Shown: one piece after another, positions 6,524 through 13,594 of the stretch
Layout of the letters: each line of letters begins with the position of its first letter
How positions within the stretch are numbered: position 1 is the stretch's first letter
NCBI GenBank assembly: GCA_902795985.1
Contig: CADBNG010000052.1
Location: 1 to 14,446 of the forward strand
Length of the DNA: 14,446 bases
Reading direction: 5' to 3'
From: an uncultured Lachnospiraceae bacterium
GTDB lineage: Bacteria > Bacillota_A > Clostridia > Lachnospirales > Lachnospiraceae
Made by a program: the position numbers and the translations under genes
The notes under the pieces: model-generated
Seen by the model: the letters and a program-made list of their open reading frames with translations, nothing else
Databases searched by the model: none
Told to the model about the DNA's origin: nothing

Positions 6524-9031
6524 CTAGAACTTCGTAGCCTTCACCTTGCTCAGGTCGTCATACTGGGTCAGATTGTGTTTGTTGATGATCCTCATCACGG
6601 ACGTCGGATAGGTCGTTCCGGTGGCATAACCCCTCCTGGAAACAGCCTTGATCAGCTTCTCCGGATCTTTCTGCTTCAGGATGGTTTCCCCGTACTTCGG
6701 AGTCCCTCCCACGCCATAGTTGCTCGCATACTTCATGAACAGAAGATAATCCGCGAAGGACTGCTCGATACTGTCATATATCCGGAAGCTGTCCGTGATA
6801 ATCACTGATACTCCATTATAAACCTCCGGCGTCTTCTTCTCAAGGCTTTCTCCGCCCCAAACCGTATATTCCGCCCAGGAGGCGGACAGCAGTTCGGATT
6901 TCAGTCCGACCATGTTGCAGTAATAAATCAGGCCCGTAATCTCCGGATTGTCCCAATAGGAAGGAATACCGTATCCGTTTTCCAGACAGCTCTGGGCGAT
7001 CAGCACCGAAGGAAGATAGCCGTATTTCTTGCAGACGCGCTGCACGGCAGGAGCGATCTTCTGAATGTATTCCTGCTCCGAGGAACAGGGCTCCATTCCG
7101 AACTTCACGGAAAAATCAAAGGCCCCAAGGAAAGCGGCCGTATTGGCATAGACATGGGCATGACAGAGCCCGCTGCTCAGCAGGTTCGTCATGTTCTGAT
7201 CCGTACTCCAGGTGCCGTCGGATTTTTTCGTCATATCGATCCAGGCCAGATCGTCCTGGCCGTTCTTTTCACTCCAGACCGCAACGCTGATTTTTCGGAT
7301 CGTAGAGGACGGATTATATACGGTAACGGTCTGCATGACGCCGCTTCCGTCTATCTCCACCGTGTTTTCCGATGCTTTATAATCGCTTTTTGAGAATGAG
7401 AACGTCTTTTCCTCAAGAAATGAGTCCTGGCTGTAGCAATGGGCGTTCATGACGCCGTAATTCCGGAAATAGGCGGCCGAAACCGTGGTCCGGTAAGAGC
7501 CGTCGGATTTTTTCTGCATGTCGAACCAGAGGAGGTCATCCTGCCCTTTAATATCACTCCAGACCGCAACGTCCGGATGGTTTACCCCGGAGGGATTATG
7601 CAGAACGATCGTACGGGTATCGCCGCTTCCGGAGATCCCGAGGGCGTTTTTGCGCAGCTTAATCGTTTTCACTGTGCTCCATTTGGAAAAATAGTTGACC
7701 CCGCCCGTCTTTTTGTACGCCCGGACCCGGACGTAATAGGTCTTGCCGGCGGACAGGCCGGTCACGATGCCCTGCACTGCGGCATTGTCCCGGATCGTCA
7801 GCGTTTTCTTTCCCGAGAAATTGCTGTACAGGCTGTACTGGACCTGGAACCCGGTGGTCTGGGCTGTGTGCTCGTCCCATTTGGCCGTAAAGCGCTTCGT
7901 CCCCATGGTCATCCGGAAATCCATTGTCTGCGGAATGATCCGGAATTCCTTTGTTACGGTATCCTTGTAGTTTCCGATACCGGTTACGGTGAGCGTCGCG
8001 GTACCGACCTTCACATTGTTGGCATAGGTGATGGTATAATCGGTTCCCCGTACCAGAGTGAGCTCTGAGCCGCCCGGGTTTGCCGTGACGACCGTACTGC
8101 CGTTCTGAGTAATCGCTTTTCCGGTATAAACTTTCTGTGCATGCTTTACCGTAACGGTCCCCGTGGTGATGGATGCGGGAGTAATCTTGAATTTTGCGCT
8201 CAGTGTACTGCCTTCGAAACGGTCGAGACCGGTGACCGTCACCGTTGCGGTTCCCACATTCAGATTGTTTTTGTATTTAACGGTATAATCTTTCCCTTCC
8301 GTCAGTTCTTTCATTTTCCCATTGACCTCCGCCGTAACGGTGATGGTCTGGGTAAGCTTTTTCCCCTTGTACTTTAACGAAGTTTTGCTCAGCTGAAGGG
8401 CGGAAAAGGGAATCGGTTCTGCTTTGTCGGAAACCTCTTCCTCCTCTGCCTCTGCCGCTTCCGGTTTCGAGGGTTCTTCTTCCTCTTCCGTTGTCTCCAG
8501 TTCTTCTTCGGTTTCTTCCGGATTTGCGTTCTCCGGGTCTTCCGGATCCTCCTGAAGCGTATCGGTTTCTTCCGGATCCGCCTCTGTGTTTTCTTCCGGA
8601 TCCGTTTCCATGGTCTCTTCCGGAGTCTCATCCGAATCCTCCTGAGAGCTCTCCTGCGGGTCTTCGGAAATGCCTTCCGGATCCGCCGCGTCTTCCGGAT
8701 CACCCTCCGGATTATCATTCTCCGGATCCTCACCGGACGGATCGTCCTGCGGAATTTCGGTGGTTTCCTCATCCTGAGGGGTTTCGGCGTTTTCTTCATC
8801 CTGCGGATCTTCTTCCGTGGGAACAGCAGGCTCTTCCGCCCCGTCATCGGAAATCTCCCCGTCCGCAAGAACCTCTTCCGGAGTGTTCAGGTCTTCCGCG
8901 GAGTTTTCCTCCTGAGTTATGGATGTCATTTCATCCGGATCCGCAGCTGCCGCTTCATGAGGAAGCATCGCCGTACCCAGCGTGAGGATCAGCAGAAAGA
9001 CAATAATTTTTTTCCACGTTCTTTTTTTCAT
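6524..9031 (-). CDS. Secreted modular endo-beta-N-acetylglucosaminidase (GH73-like)
   Basis: This 835-residue exported wall hydrolase is predicted to cleave the glycan backbone of peptidoglycan. Modules: signal peptide (1-30, MKKRTWKK start, ending HEAAAA before DPDE); a very acidic linker (about 31-205) rich in DPEE/EDPE repeats; two bacterial Ig-like modules (207-287 and 288-367; NNxxVGTAxxTxTG pattern); FnIII (368-460); two GBS Bsp-like repeats (463-548 and 556-645, each with GQDDLxW); and a glucosaminidase domain (about 650-822). The probable catalytic acid is E684 in LIAQSCLENGYG, and the late GYATGTTYP motif is typical of this family. AGGAAG sits 6 nt before the ATG. It is the first gene of the operon, about 95 nt downstream of the predicted transcription start. 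It shares all but its catalytic domain with the next gene. Other glucosaminidase-fold specificities cannot be excluded. Confidence 0.9.
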   Translation of the reverse strand: MKKRTWKKIIVFLLILTLGTAMLPHEAAAADPDEMTSITQEENSAEDLNTPEEVLADGEISDDGAEEPAVPTEEDPQDEENAETPQDEETTEIPQDDPSGEDPENDNPEGDPEDAADPEGISEDPQESSQEDSDETPEETMETDPEENTEADPEETDTLQEDPEDPENANPEETEEELETTEEEEEPSKPEAAEAEEEEVSDKAEPIPFSALQLSKTSLKYKGKKLTQTITVTAEVNGKMKELTEGKDYTVKYKNNLNVGTATVTVTGLDRFEGSTLSAKFKITPASITTGTVTVKHAQKVYTGKAITQNGSTVVTANPGGSELTLVRGTDYTITYANNVKVGTATLTVTGIGNYKDTVTKEFRIIPQTMDFRMTMGTKRFTAKWDEHTAQTTGFQVQYSLYSNFSGKKTLTIRDNAAVQGIVTGLSAGKTYYVRVRAYKKTGGVNYFSKWSTVKTIKLRKNALGISGSGDTRTIVLHNPSGVNHPDVAVWSDIKGQDDLLWFDMQKKSDGSYRTTVSAAYFRNYGVMNAHCYSQDSFLEEKTFSFSKSDYKASENTVEIDGSGVMQTVTVYNPSSTIRKISVAVWSEKNGQDDLAWIDMTKKSDGTWSTDQNMTNLLSSGLCHAHVYANTAAFLGAFDFSVKFGMEPCSSEQEYIQKIAPAVQRVCKKYGYLPSVLIAQSCLENGYGIPSYWDNPEITGLIYYCNMVGLKSELLSASWAEYTVWGGESLEKKTPEVYNGVSVIITDSFRIYDSIEQSFADYLLFMKYASNYGVGGTPKYGETILKQKDPEKLIKAVSRRGYATGTTYPTSVMRIINKHNLTQYDDLSKVKATKF

Positions 9032-9132
9032 AACGTTCTTCCTGTTCGGTTTCTACCACATTTTGTACTGCAATGGTGACCAACGTCCCAGATATGGAAA
9101 TCGTTAACAAATTACGGATGCACCGGATTTTT

Positions 9133-9161
9133 ATTATAACACTATTGCATTTTTTTTACAA
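9133..9161 (-). promoter_or_regulatory. Sigma-A promoter of the wall hydrolase operon
   Basis: Reading on the minus strand, TTGTAA (9161-9156) is separated by exactly 17 bp from a perfect TATAAT (9138-9133), and TGT directly before it gives an extended -10. The AT-rich tract upstream of -35 could act as an UP-like element. Transcription would start near 9126, leaving a leader of about 95 nt. I could not match that leader to a known riboswitch. Confidence 0.78.
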
Positions 9162-9235
9162 ATTCTTTACTTTCTTCTCTCTCGGAGGTTAACCGGCCGA
9201 CCGCCTGCTGTCCGCAGAGTTTTCTTCCTTCTTTG

Positions 9236-9262
9236 CGGAAACCGCGGGAGCGGTGCTTTCCG
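9236..9262. other. Inverted repeat in the divergent promoter region
   Basis: CGGAAA-CCGC, loop GGGA, then GCGG, a 3-nt bulge TGC, and TTTCCG form a ten-pair imperfect hairpin or dyad. It overlaps the weak -35 proposed for the plus-strand gene, so an operator is possible. It has no T tract immediately after it, which argues against an intrinsic terminator. Confidence 0.4.
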
Positions 9263-9285
9263 ACAGCCGTCTTTTGTGATATATT
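9257..9285 (+). promoter_or_regulatory. Possible promoter of the Tim44-like gene
   Basis: TATATT (9280-9285) lies 17 bp after a poor -35-like TTTCCG (9257-9262), about 40 bp upstream of the ATG at 9325. The -10 is plausible, but the -35 matches the consensus badly, so initiation may need an activator or start elsewhere. Confidence 0.35.
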
Positions 9286-9324
9286 CAATAAAGAAAAAAT
9301 CATTCTTTCAGGGAGCCGATATCC

Positions 9325-10419
9325 ATGAACAAAAAACGCATTTCAGGCCTTTTACTGATGCTCTGCCTGTGCCTTGCATTCACCGTCCATACCGCCCGCG
9401 CCGATTTCGGCGATTTCGGCGGCGACAGTGATTATGACTACGGCGGCTACGATTACGATTATGACGACAGCAGTTATGATTACGATTATGATTATGACTA
9501 CGACGACTATGATTATGACTACGACTACGATTACAGTACCGGCGGATATTCCAGCTGGGACTCTTGGGACTCCTATGACAGCGGATCCTACTCCGGCGGC
9601 TCCTATGACAGCGGATCCTCCTACAGCAGCGGTTCCGACAGCTGGTATACTTCCAGTGATTCCTATCCGAGCTCGGGTTTTGCCTCCGGCCTGATTGTCT
9701 TCATTATTATCGTTGTGATCCTGTGGATCGCTCTGCGCAAAGGCCATCACACTCCGCGGCAGACGTCCGGATACACCCATACTCCGAAAGCCACGCTTGT
9801 CCCCGCTTCCGCCGCCCGTTATCAGTCCCAGACCGCTCTTAAGGCCGGCCTGAATGCCCTGCGGGTCCGGGATCCGGAATTCAACGAAGCGGATTTCCTG
9901 GACGACGCTTCCAATCTCTACGTGCGTCTGCAGCATGCCTGGACCGCCAAAGACCTGGAACCGGTTCGTCCCGCGCTCTCCGACAGCTTCTTTGCCCAGA
10001 TGGAGCGCCAGCTGCAGCAGCATATTAACAATCACACAACCAACTACGTGGAAAAGATCGCCGTGCTGAGCACCGATATCATCGGCTGTGAACAGGACGA
10101 AACCTACGACATCCTGACCGTCTGGGTCAATGCCCGGATCATCGACTATACGCTGGATGACGCCAGCGGAAAGCTGGTGGGCGGCAGCCGGTCCGTTGAA
10201 AAGTTCATGACCTATCAGTGGCAGTTCATCCGTCCGAAGACCCACCGCACCGCTGCAGGCGGTGCCGGGGTTGACAGTCAGCACTGTCCGAACTGCGGAG
10301 CTCCGGTCGACATGAACCAGTCCGCCGTCTGCGAATACTGCGGCGCGACCCTGAAAGCCTCGGATCACGACTGGATCCTGAACTCCATCAAGGGCATCCG
10401 CCAGCAGTCGGCCCGTTAA
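9325..10419 (+). CDS. Membrane-anchored Tim44-like domain protein with C-terminal zinc ribbon
   Basis: The 364-residue protein has a signal-peptide-like N-terminus (1-26, ending ARA before DFG). An Asp-Tyr repeat tract (36-70) and a Ser/Gly/Tyr/Asp-rich segment (71-118) follow. A single membrane helix (about 120-138, GLIVFIIIVVILWIAL) precedes basic RKGHH. The Tim44-like domain spans about 165-305, and a zinc ribbon has C321-x2-C324 and C336-x2-C339. The expected topology puts the DY-rich part outside and the Tim44 and zinc domains in the cytoplasm. Similar Firmicute proteins are annotated as Tim44-like or zinc-ribbon transport proteins; their role is not known, and the mitochondrial import role of Tim44 should not be assumed. 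GGGAG precedes the ATG by 9 nt. The gene is divergent from the hydrolase operon across 293 bp, and a repeat doublet begins 6 bp after its stop. Confidence 0.85.
   Translation: MNKKRISGLLLMLCLCLAFTVHTARADFGDFGGDSDYDYGGYDYDYDDSSYDYDYDYDYDDYDYDYDYDYSTGGYSSWDSWDSYDSGSYSGGSYDSGSSYSSGSDSWYTSSDSYPSSGFASGLIVFIIIVVILWIALRKGHHTPRQTSGYTHTPKATLVPASAARYQSQTALKAGLNALRVRDPEFNEADFLDDASNLYVRLQHAWTAKDLEPVRPALSDSFFAQMERQLQQHINNHTTNYVEKIAVLSTDIIGCEQDETYDILTVWVNARIIDYTLDDASGKLVGGSRSVEKFMTYQWQFIRPKTHRTAAGGAGVDSQHCPNCGAPVDMNQSAVCEYCGATLKASDHDWILNSIKGIRQQSAR
9430..9534 (+). repeat. In-gene GAY-TAY hexamer repeat tract (Asp-Tyr repeats)
   Basis: The 105-bp tract encodes residues 36-70, almost entirely alternating Asp and Tyr with a few Gly/Ser interruptions. 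Synonymous GAT/GAC and TAT/TAC alternate irregularly, so the DNA repeat is imperfect. A change of one 6-bp unit would keep the frame. Confidence 0.85.
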
Positions 10420-10420
10420 A

Positions 10421-10505
10421 GAAATGGCGACGGGGGGACGCTTCCCTGTCGCCAAACTCAAAAGAAATGGCGACAGGGAAGCGTCCCTCTGTCGCCAAAC
10501 TCAAA
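10421..10505. repeat. Palindromic repeat doublet 2 (REP/REPIN-like), 43-bp tandem unit
   Basis: Cores lie at 10426-10453 and 10469-10496. The flanks AAAGAAAT before and AAACTCAAAA after each core repeat directly with a 43-bp period. The 16-bp interior, however, is inverted between copies: GGGGACGCTTCCCT in the first, AGGGAAGCGTCCC in the second. The reverse complement of core 2 differs from core 1 at two positions. The doublet starts 6 bp after the Tim44-like gene and ends 13 bp before the terminator hairpin. Confidence 0.88.
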
Positions 10506-10509
10506 AAGC

Positions 10510-10543
10510 GCCCCCAACGGTAAGTCAATTCACCATTGGGGGC
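10510..10543 (-). terminator. Intrinsic terminator of the OYE-family reductase gene
   Basis: A 12-position stem with one mismatch (GCCCCCAACGGT with ACCATTGGGGGC) encloses a 10-nt loop. On the minus strand the hairpin is followed by CTTTTTGAG, giving the U tract. It lies 28 bp downstream of the reductase stop. The plus strand has no U tract after the hairpin, so it should work less well for the Tim44-like gene. Confidence 0.82.
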
Positions 10544-10571
10544 ATTCTGCTGCCTGATGTCATACAGGCTC

Positions 10572-12503
10572 TTATGCGTAATATCCTGCTTCGAAGCCCT
10601 CTTTTCCGGCATCCATCGCGTTGGAAGTGCCGTTGGCGTCGCCGGCGTAAACGACTTTGTCGCCCAGTTCGTCCAGCAGGCCTTCATACGGTTTGTTCGC
10701 GACATAGCCCATGGCCATGATCACGGCGTCGCAGGGAATAACCTGCGTTCCATTCTTCGTGCGGACAACAACCGCGTCCTTGTAGATTTCGTCGACTACG
10801 GATTCATAGATTACTTCGATGCCTCTCTCACGGAAGAAGATCATATTGCCGTTTCGTACGGTTCCGTCCGCATGACGGCAGATCAGGTCTCTCTTGGCGG
10901 TCACGATGATCTTGCCGCGTTCCGCGTCGGCCAGATACATGGCGGTCTCAACACCGGATTCACCGGCGCCGACAACGACGATCCGTCCTTCCACCTGCTC
11001 TCTTCCGCGGAGGATATCTTCCGGATAATGGACGATCGGCAGATCAATGCCGGGGATCTCCGGCTTTCTGGGTACGCCGCCGGTAGCGATGATGACCTTG
11101 TCGGCGCCGAAGCCGATGATCTCGTCCGGCGTCGCGGTTTTATTCAGTTCCACGTTTACGCCCAGCTTTTTCACTTCATTCACCATGTAGCAGACATAGG
11201 TGATATGATCGCCTTTTCCGGGCGGATAGGCTGCAGCGATAAACTGGCCGCCCAGCTCTCCGGTCTTCTCCCAGAGGGTTACGTCGTGGCCGCGGCGCTT
11301 CGCGGCAATGGCAGCCTGAAGGCCCGCCGGACCTCCGCCGATAATCAGCACTTTCTTCAGCTGTTCCGGAGCGTCATAGGTGAATTCATATTCTCTGGCC
11401 ACTTCCGGGTTTACGCAGCAGCGCAGCGGAATCTGCATATAAGTGCTGGTAACACAGCCCTGCATGCAGCGGATGCACGGACGAATCTCCTCCTCGCGTC
11501 CTTCCTTTGCCTTGTTCGGGGTCTCCGGATCCGCCAGGGAGCAGCGGGACATTCCCACAAGATCGCAGAAGCCGTCTTCTATCAGGCTTTCCGCCATCAT
11601 GGGATCATCAACGCTGTTAACGCCGATGATCGGAAGGTTTGTCACCCGTTTGAACTCCTTCGCGTTATTAATGGTCCAGGCATGAGGCTGATGATAACTG
11701 GAAACCTGGCCCGGATTGAAGGAACCGTACACGCCGTTCGAGCAGTTGATCATATCAAATCCAAGTTCTTCAATGTGTTTTGCCACCATACGGCCTTCCG
11801 CGATATTCCGGCCGGTCAGTGTATGCTCTTCCGCCGAAAAACGGATCGTCAGCGGGAAATCCGGTCCGACCGCCGCGCGGCACTCCGCATAGATTTCGTC
11901 CAGAATACGCATCCGGTTCTTGAAGCATCCGCCGTATTCATCCGTACGCTTATTCTCATAGAAGGAAAGGAAACCTGCGATCAGATAACCATTGCCCGCA
12001 TGGATCTCCACTCCGTCAAAGCCGGCTTTTTTAGCATTTCCTGCAGTAATGCCGAAATCTTTGACAATTTCCTTAATCTCGGGAATCGTGAGCTCTCTTG
12101 CCATATCCCGGTTCCACGGGCAGGACATCGGAGAGCAGGCTACCGGCTGTACGCCGCCGTTGACCATGGCGCTGGCCTGACGACCGGCATGATAAATCTG
12201 CGCGAAAATCTTCGCGCCGTATTTATGAACGGCATCCGTCACCTTTTTATGGCCTTCAATCATGTCGTCCTTGTACAGACCCGCCACATATTTATATCCG
12301 CCGGCATGACGGTTTACGATATAGTCTTCGGTAATGATCAGTCCGTAGCCGCCTTTGGCCTTTGCCTCAAGATACTTCAGGAAACGCTCTGTTGCATATC
12401 CTTCCTCCGTACACGTACTGCTGACCATCGCCGTTACCGTGAAACGGTTCGGAATAGTACAGCCGTTGATCGTGATTGGAGTAAACATGTTTTTGTACTG
12501 CAT
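10572..12503 (-). CDS. OYE-family NADH:flavin oxidoreductase with 4Fe-4S and FAD domains
   Basis: The 643-residue enzyme has the layout of 2,4-dienoyl-CoA reductase, 2-enoate reductase and the bile-acid enzymes BaiCD/BaiH. An FMN-binding TIM barrel (1 to about 335) has AQIYHAGRQ, VEIHAGNGYLIAGFLS and NKRTDEYGG. The 4Fe-4S cluster ligands are C343-x2-C346-x3-C350-x11-C362. The FAD/NAD(P) part has dinucleotide folds at GGGPAG (389-394) and VGAGESG (511-517) and a late YAGDANG. Electrons should pass from NAD(P)H through FAD and the FeS cluster to FMN, reducing an activated C=C bond; the substrate cannot be named. GGGAGG lies 7 nt before the ATG at 12503. A longer reading frame to 12875 would run across the promoter region and into lysR. 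The gene has its own terminator and a divergent LysR regulator, so it is probably an inducible single-gene unit. Confidence 0.93.
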   Translation of the reverse strand: MQYKNMFTPITINGCTIPNRFTVTAMVSSTCTEEGYATERFLKYLEAKAKGGYGLIITEDYIVNRHAGGYKYVAGLYKDDMIEGHKKVTDAVHKYGAKIFAQIYHAGRQASAMVNGGVQPVACSPMSCPWNRDMARELTIPEIKEIVKDFGITAGNAKKAGFDGVEIHAGNGYLIAGFLSFYENKRTDEYGGCFKNRMRILDEIYAECRAAVGPDFPLTIRFSAEEHTLTGRNIAEGRMVAKHIEELGFDMINCSNGVYGSFNPGQVSSYHQPHAWTINNAKEFKRVTNLPIIGVNSVDDPMMAESLIEDGFCDLVGMSRCSLADPETPNKAKEGREEEIRPCIRCMQGCVTSTYMQIPLRCCVNPEVAREYEFTYDAPEQLKKVLIIGGGPAGLQAAIAAKRRGHDVTLWEKTGELGGQFIAAAYPPGKGDHITYVCYMVNEVKKLGVNVELNKTATPDEIIGFGADKVIIATGGVPRKPEIPGIDLPIVHYPEDILRGREQVEGRIVVVGAGESGVETAMYLADAERGKIIVTAKRDLICRHADGTVRNGNMIFFRERGIEVIYESVVDEIYKDAVVVRTKNGTQVIPCDAVIMAMGYVANKPYEGLLDELGDKVVYAGDANGTSNAMDAGKEGFEAGYYA

Positions 12504-12561
12504 GGATATCCCTCCCATATAAAATGAATTGTTATTACATTCGCAGCCGATCATACTGTTT

Positions 12562-12567
12562 TCTATA
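12562..12567 (-). promoter_or_regulatory. Likely -10 of the OYE-family reductase promoter
   Basis: TATAGA on the minus strand lies about 60 bp before the start codon. There is no good -35 at 17 bp; the best fit is ATGACC at a 19-bp spacing. A poor -35 fits a promoter needing the LysR activator. With transcription starting near 12555, the T-N11-A site falls at about -67 to -79, the usual LysR recognition position. Confidence 0.45.
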
Positions 12568-12615
12568 ATTAATGTAACCCAAATTCGGTCATTTGTGAAA
12601 TTCATATAAAGCAAA

Positions 12616-12640
12616 TGGTGATAACCAAAAGTAATCACCA
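12616..12640. promoter_or_regulatory. Probable LysR-type regulator operator (T-N11-A dyad)
   Basis: Perfect 7-bp arms TGGTGAT and ATCACCA are separated by 11 bp, so the inner bases are T12622-N11-A12634, the classical LysR-family box. The site ends directly against the -35 of lysR and lies roughly 70 bp upstream of the predicted reductase start. It could therefore serve activation of the reductase and autorepression of lysR. Confidence 0.72.
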
Positions 12641-12669
12641 TAGACAGAAATACCGGATTCCTGTATAAT
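12641..12669 (+). promoter_or_regulatory. Sigma-A promoter of the lysR-type gene
   Basis: TAGACA (12641-12646, five of six consensus bases) is separated by 17 bp from a perfect TATAAT (12664-12669). The start codon is at 12717. The -35 abuts the dyad at 12616-12640. Confidence 0.82.
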
Positions 12670-12716
12670 AATTCCCGCACGGAATCCCGGTTTCCACCCC
12701 CTGAAAGGAAAAAGCC

Positions 12717-13592
12717 ATGAACACAACCCTGCTTCAGAATTTTATCTCGATCGCCCAGACGCTGAATTATTCCGAGGCGGCAAAAAACGCCTATATCTCC
12801 CAGCCGGCACTGACAAAACAGATCAACCGCCTTGAAGCCGAACTGGGCGTAACGCTGTTCGACCGTTCCAAGCACGGTGTTTCCTTAACGTTTGCGGGAG
12901 AAGAGTTTTATAAATACGCCTCCGACATCCTGGACAGCATCAAACAGGCGGAAAACCGTATGGCCAGCATCCGTTACGGGCGGACCGGGTTTTTACGGAT
13001 CTCCTCCGTTTACAGTATGGAGCAGGTCATCTCCCGTTCCATTGCCGAATTCAGCGAACGGTATCCGGATATTTCCGTCAGCATTCAGGTCGGCACCGGA
13101 ACCTCCCAGATCCTGACGATCCGGAAAATGTCCTATGACGTCTTTTTTTCCTTTACCGACCTTCTGCAGTCTTTTCCGAATGTCGATACCATCCCGGTCG
13201 CTTCCGACCGTTTCGCGGTCTATATTCACAACCGATACCTGGAGGAGTATCGGACAGAGGGCACGGCCTGTCTTAACCGGCTGAAGCATTTTGTGGAAGT
13301 CAGCTCCGAAGGGCCGTTCCTTACCAACAAAACCTATACACTGATCGACTGCCTGTCGCTTCCACCGGAAAACGTCGTATACTATCCCTCTTCCACGGCC
13401 ATAATCATTGCTGTACGGGCAGGACTCGGATTCGCGCTTCTTCCCCTGGCAATGAACCACGGAGCGATTCCGCCGGACATTTCAGTAATCCCCCTGGATC
13501 TTCCGGAAGCCGAAATTCACCGCGCCGTCGGCTGGAACCGGGACAACAAAAGCATTGCCGTACATAATTACATCGACCTGCTCCGGGAATGA
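12717..13592 (+). CDS. LysR-family transcriptional regulator
   Basis: The 291-residue length is normal for the family. The N-terminal winged helix-turn-helix (about 1-60) has LLQNFISIAQTLNYSEAAK, then ISQPALTKQINRLEAELG and LFDR. A linker helix runs to about 80, and the periplasmic-binding-protein-like effector domain fills the rest, with GLGFALLPLAM near the C-terminus. AAAGGA lies 7 nt before the ATG. The gene diverges from the OYE-family reductase gene, and the 213-bp spacer has a T-N11-A dyad at the position expected for LysR control of that gene. The effector is probably the reductase substrate or a related compound, by analogy only. A repeat remnant begins 2 bp after its stop. Confidence 0.93.
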   Translation: MNTTLLQNFISIAQTLNYSEAAKNAYISQPALTKQINRLEAELGVTLFDRSKHGVSLTFAGEEFYKYASDILDSIKQAENRMASIRYGRTGFLRISSVYSMEQVISRSIAEFSERYPDISVSIQVGTGTSQILTIRKMSYDVFFSFTDLLQSFPNVDTIPVASDRFAVYIHNRYLEEYRTEGTACLNRLKHFVEVSSEGPFLTNKTYTLIDCLSLPPENVVYYPSSTAIIIAVRAGLGFALLPLAMNHGAIPPDISVIPLDLPEAEIHRAVGWNRDNKSIAVHNYIDLLRE

Positions 13593-13594
13593 AT

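Noticed and set aside
9032..9126. Riboswitch in the hydrolase operon leader (c-di-AMP type considered)
   Set aside because: The leader is only about 95 nt, and I could not find conserved ydaO or GEMM core motifs.
9062..12502. Shared 12-mer TTTTGTACTGCA near 9062 and at 12491
   Set aside because: A 12-base match is expected by chance several times in a window of this size, and the second copy lies inside coding sequence.
10536..12527. Long plus-strand open frame of 663 codons opposite the reductase
   Set aside because: It is fully antisense to a well-conserved OYE/FeS/FAD enzyme, has no recognisable domain, and begins within the terminator hairpin. It is a shadow of high-GC coding sequence.
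12564..12569. Second perfect TATAAT on the plus strand in the lysR spacer
   Set aside because: No -35-like sequence lies 16-18 bp upstream, and the promoter at 12641-12669 is far better placed.
12504..12875. N-terminal extension of the reductase to the upstream ATG at 12875
   Set aside because: The extension is not OYE-like and would overlap the lysR start and the control region. GGGAGG is correctly placed before the ATG at 12503.
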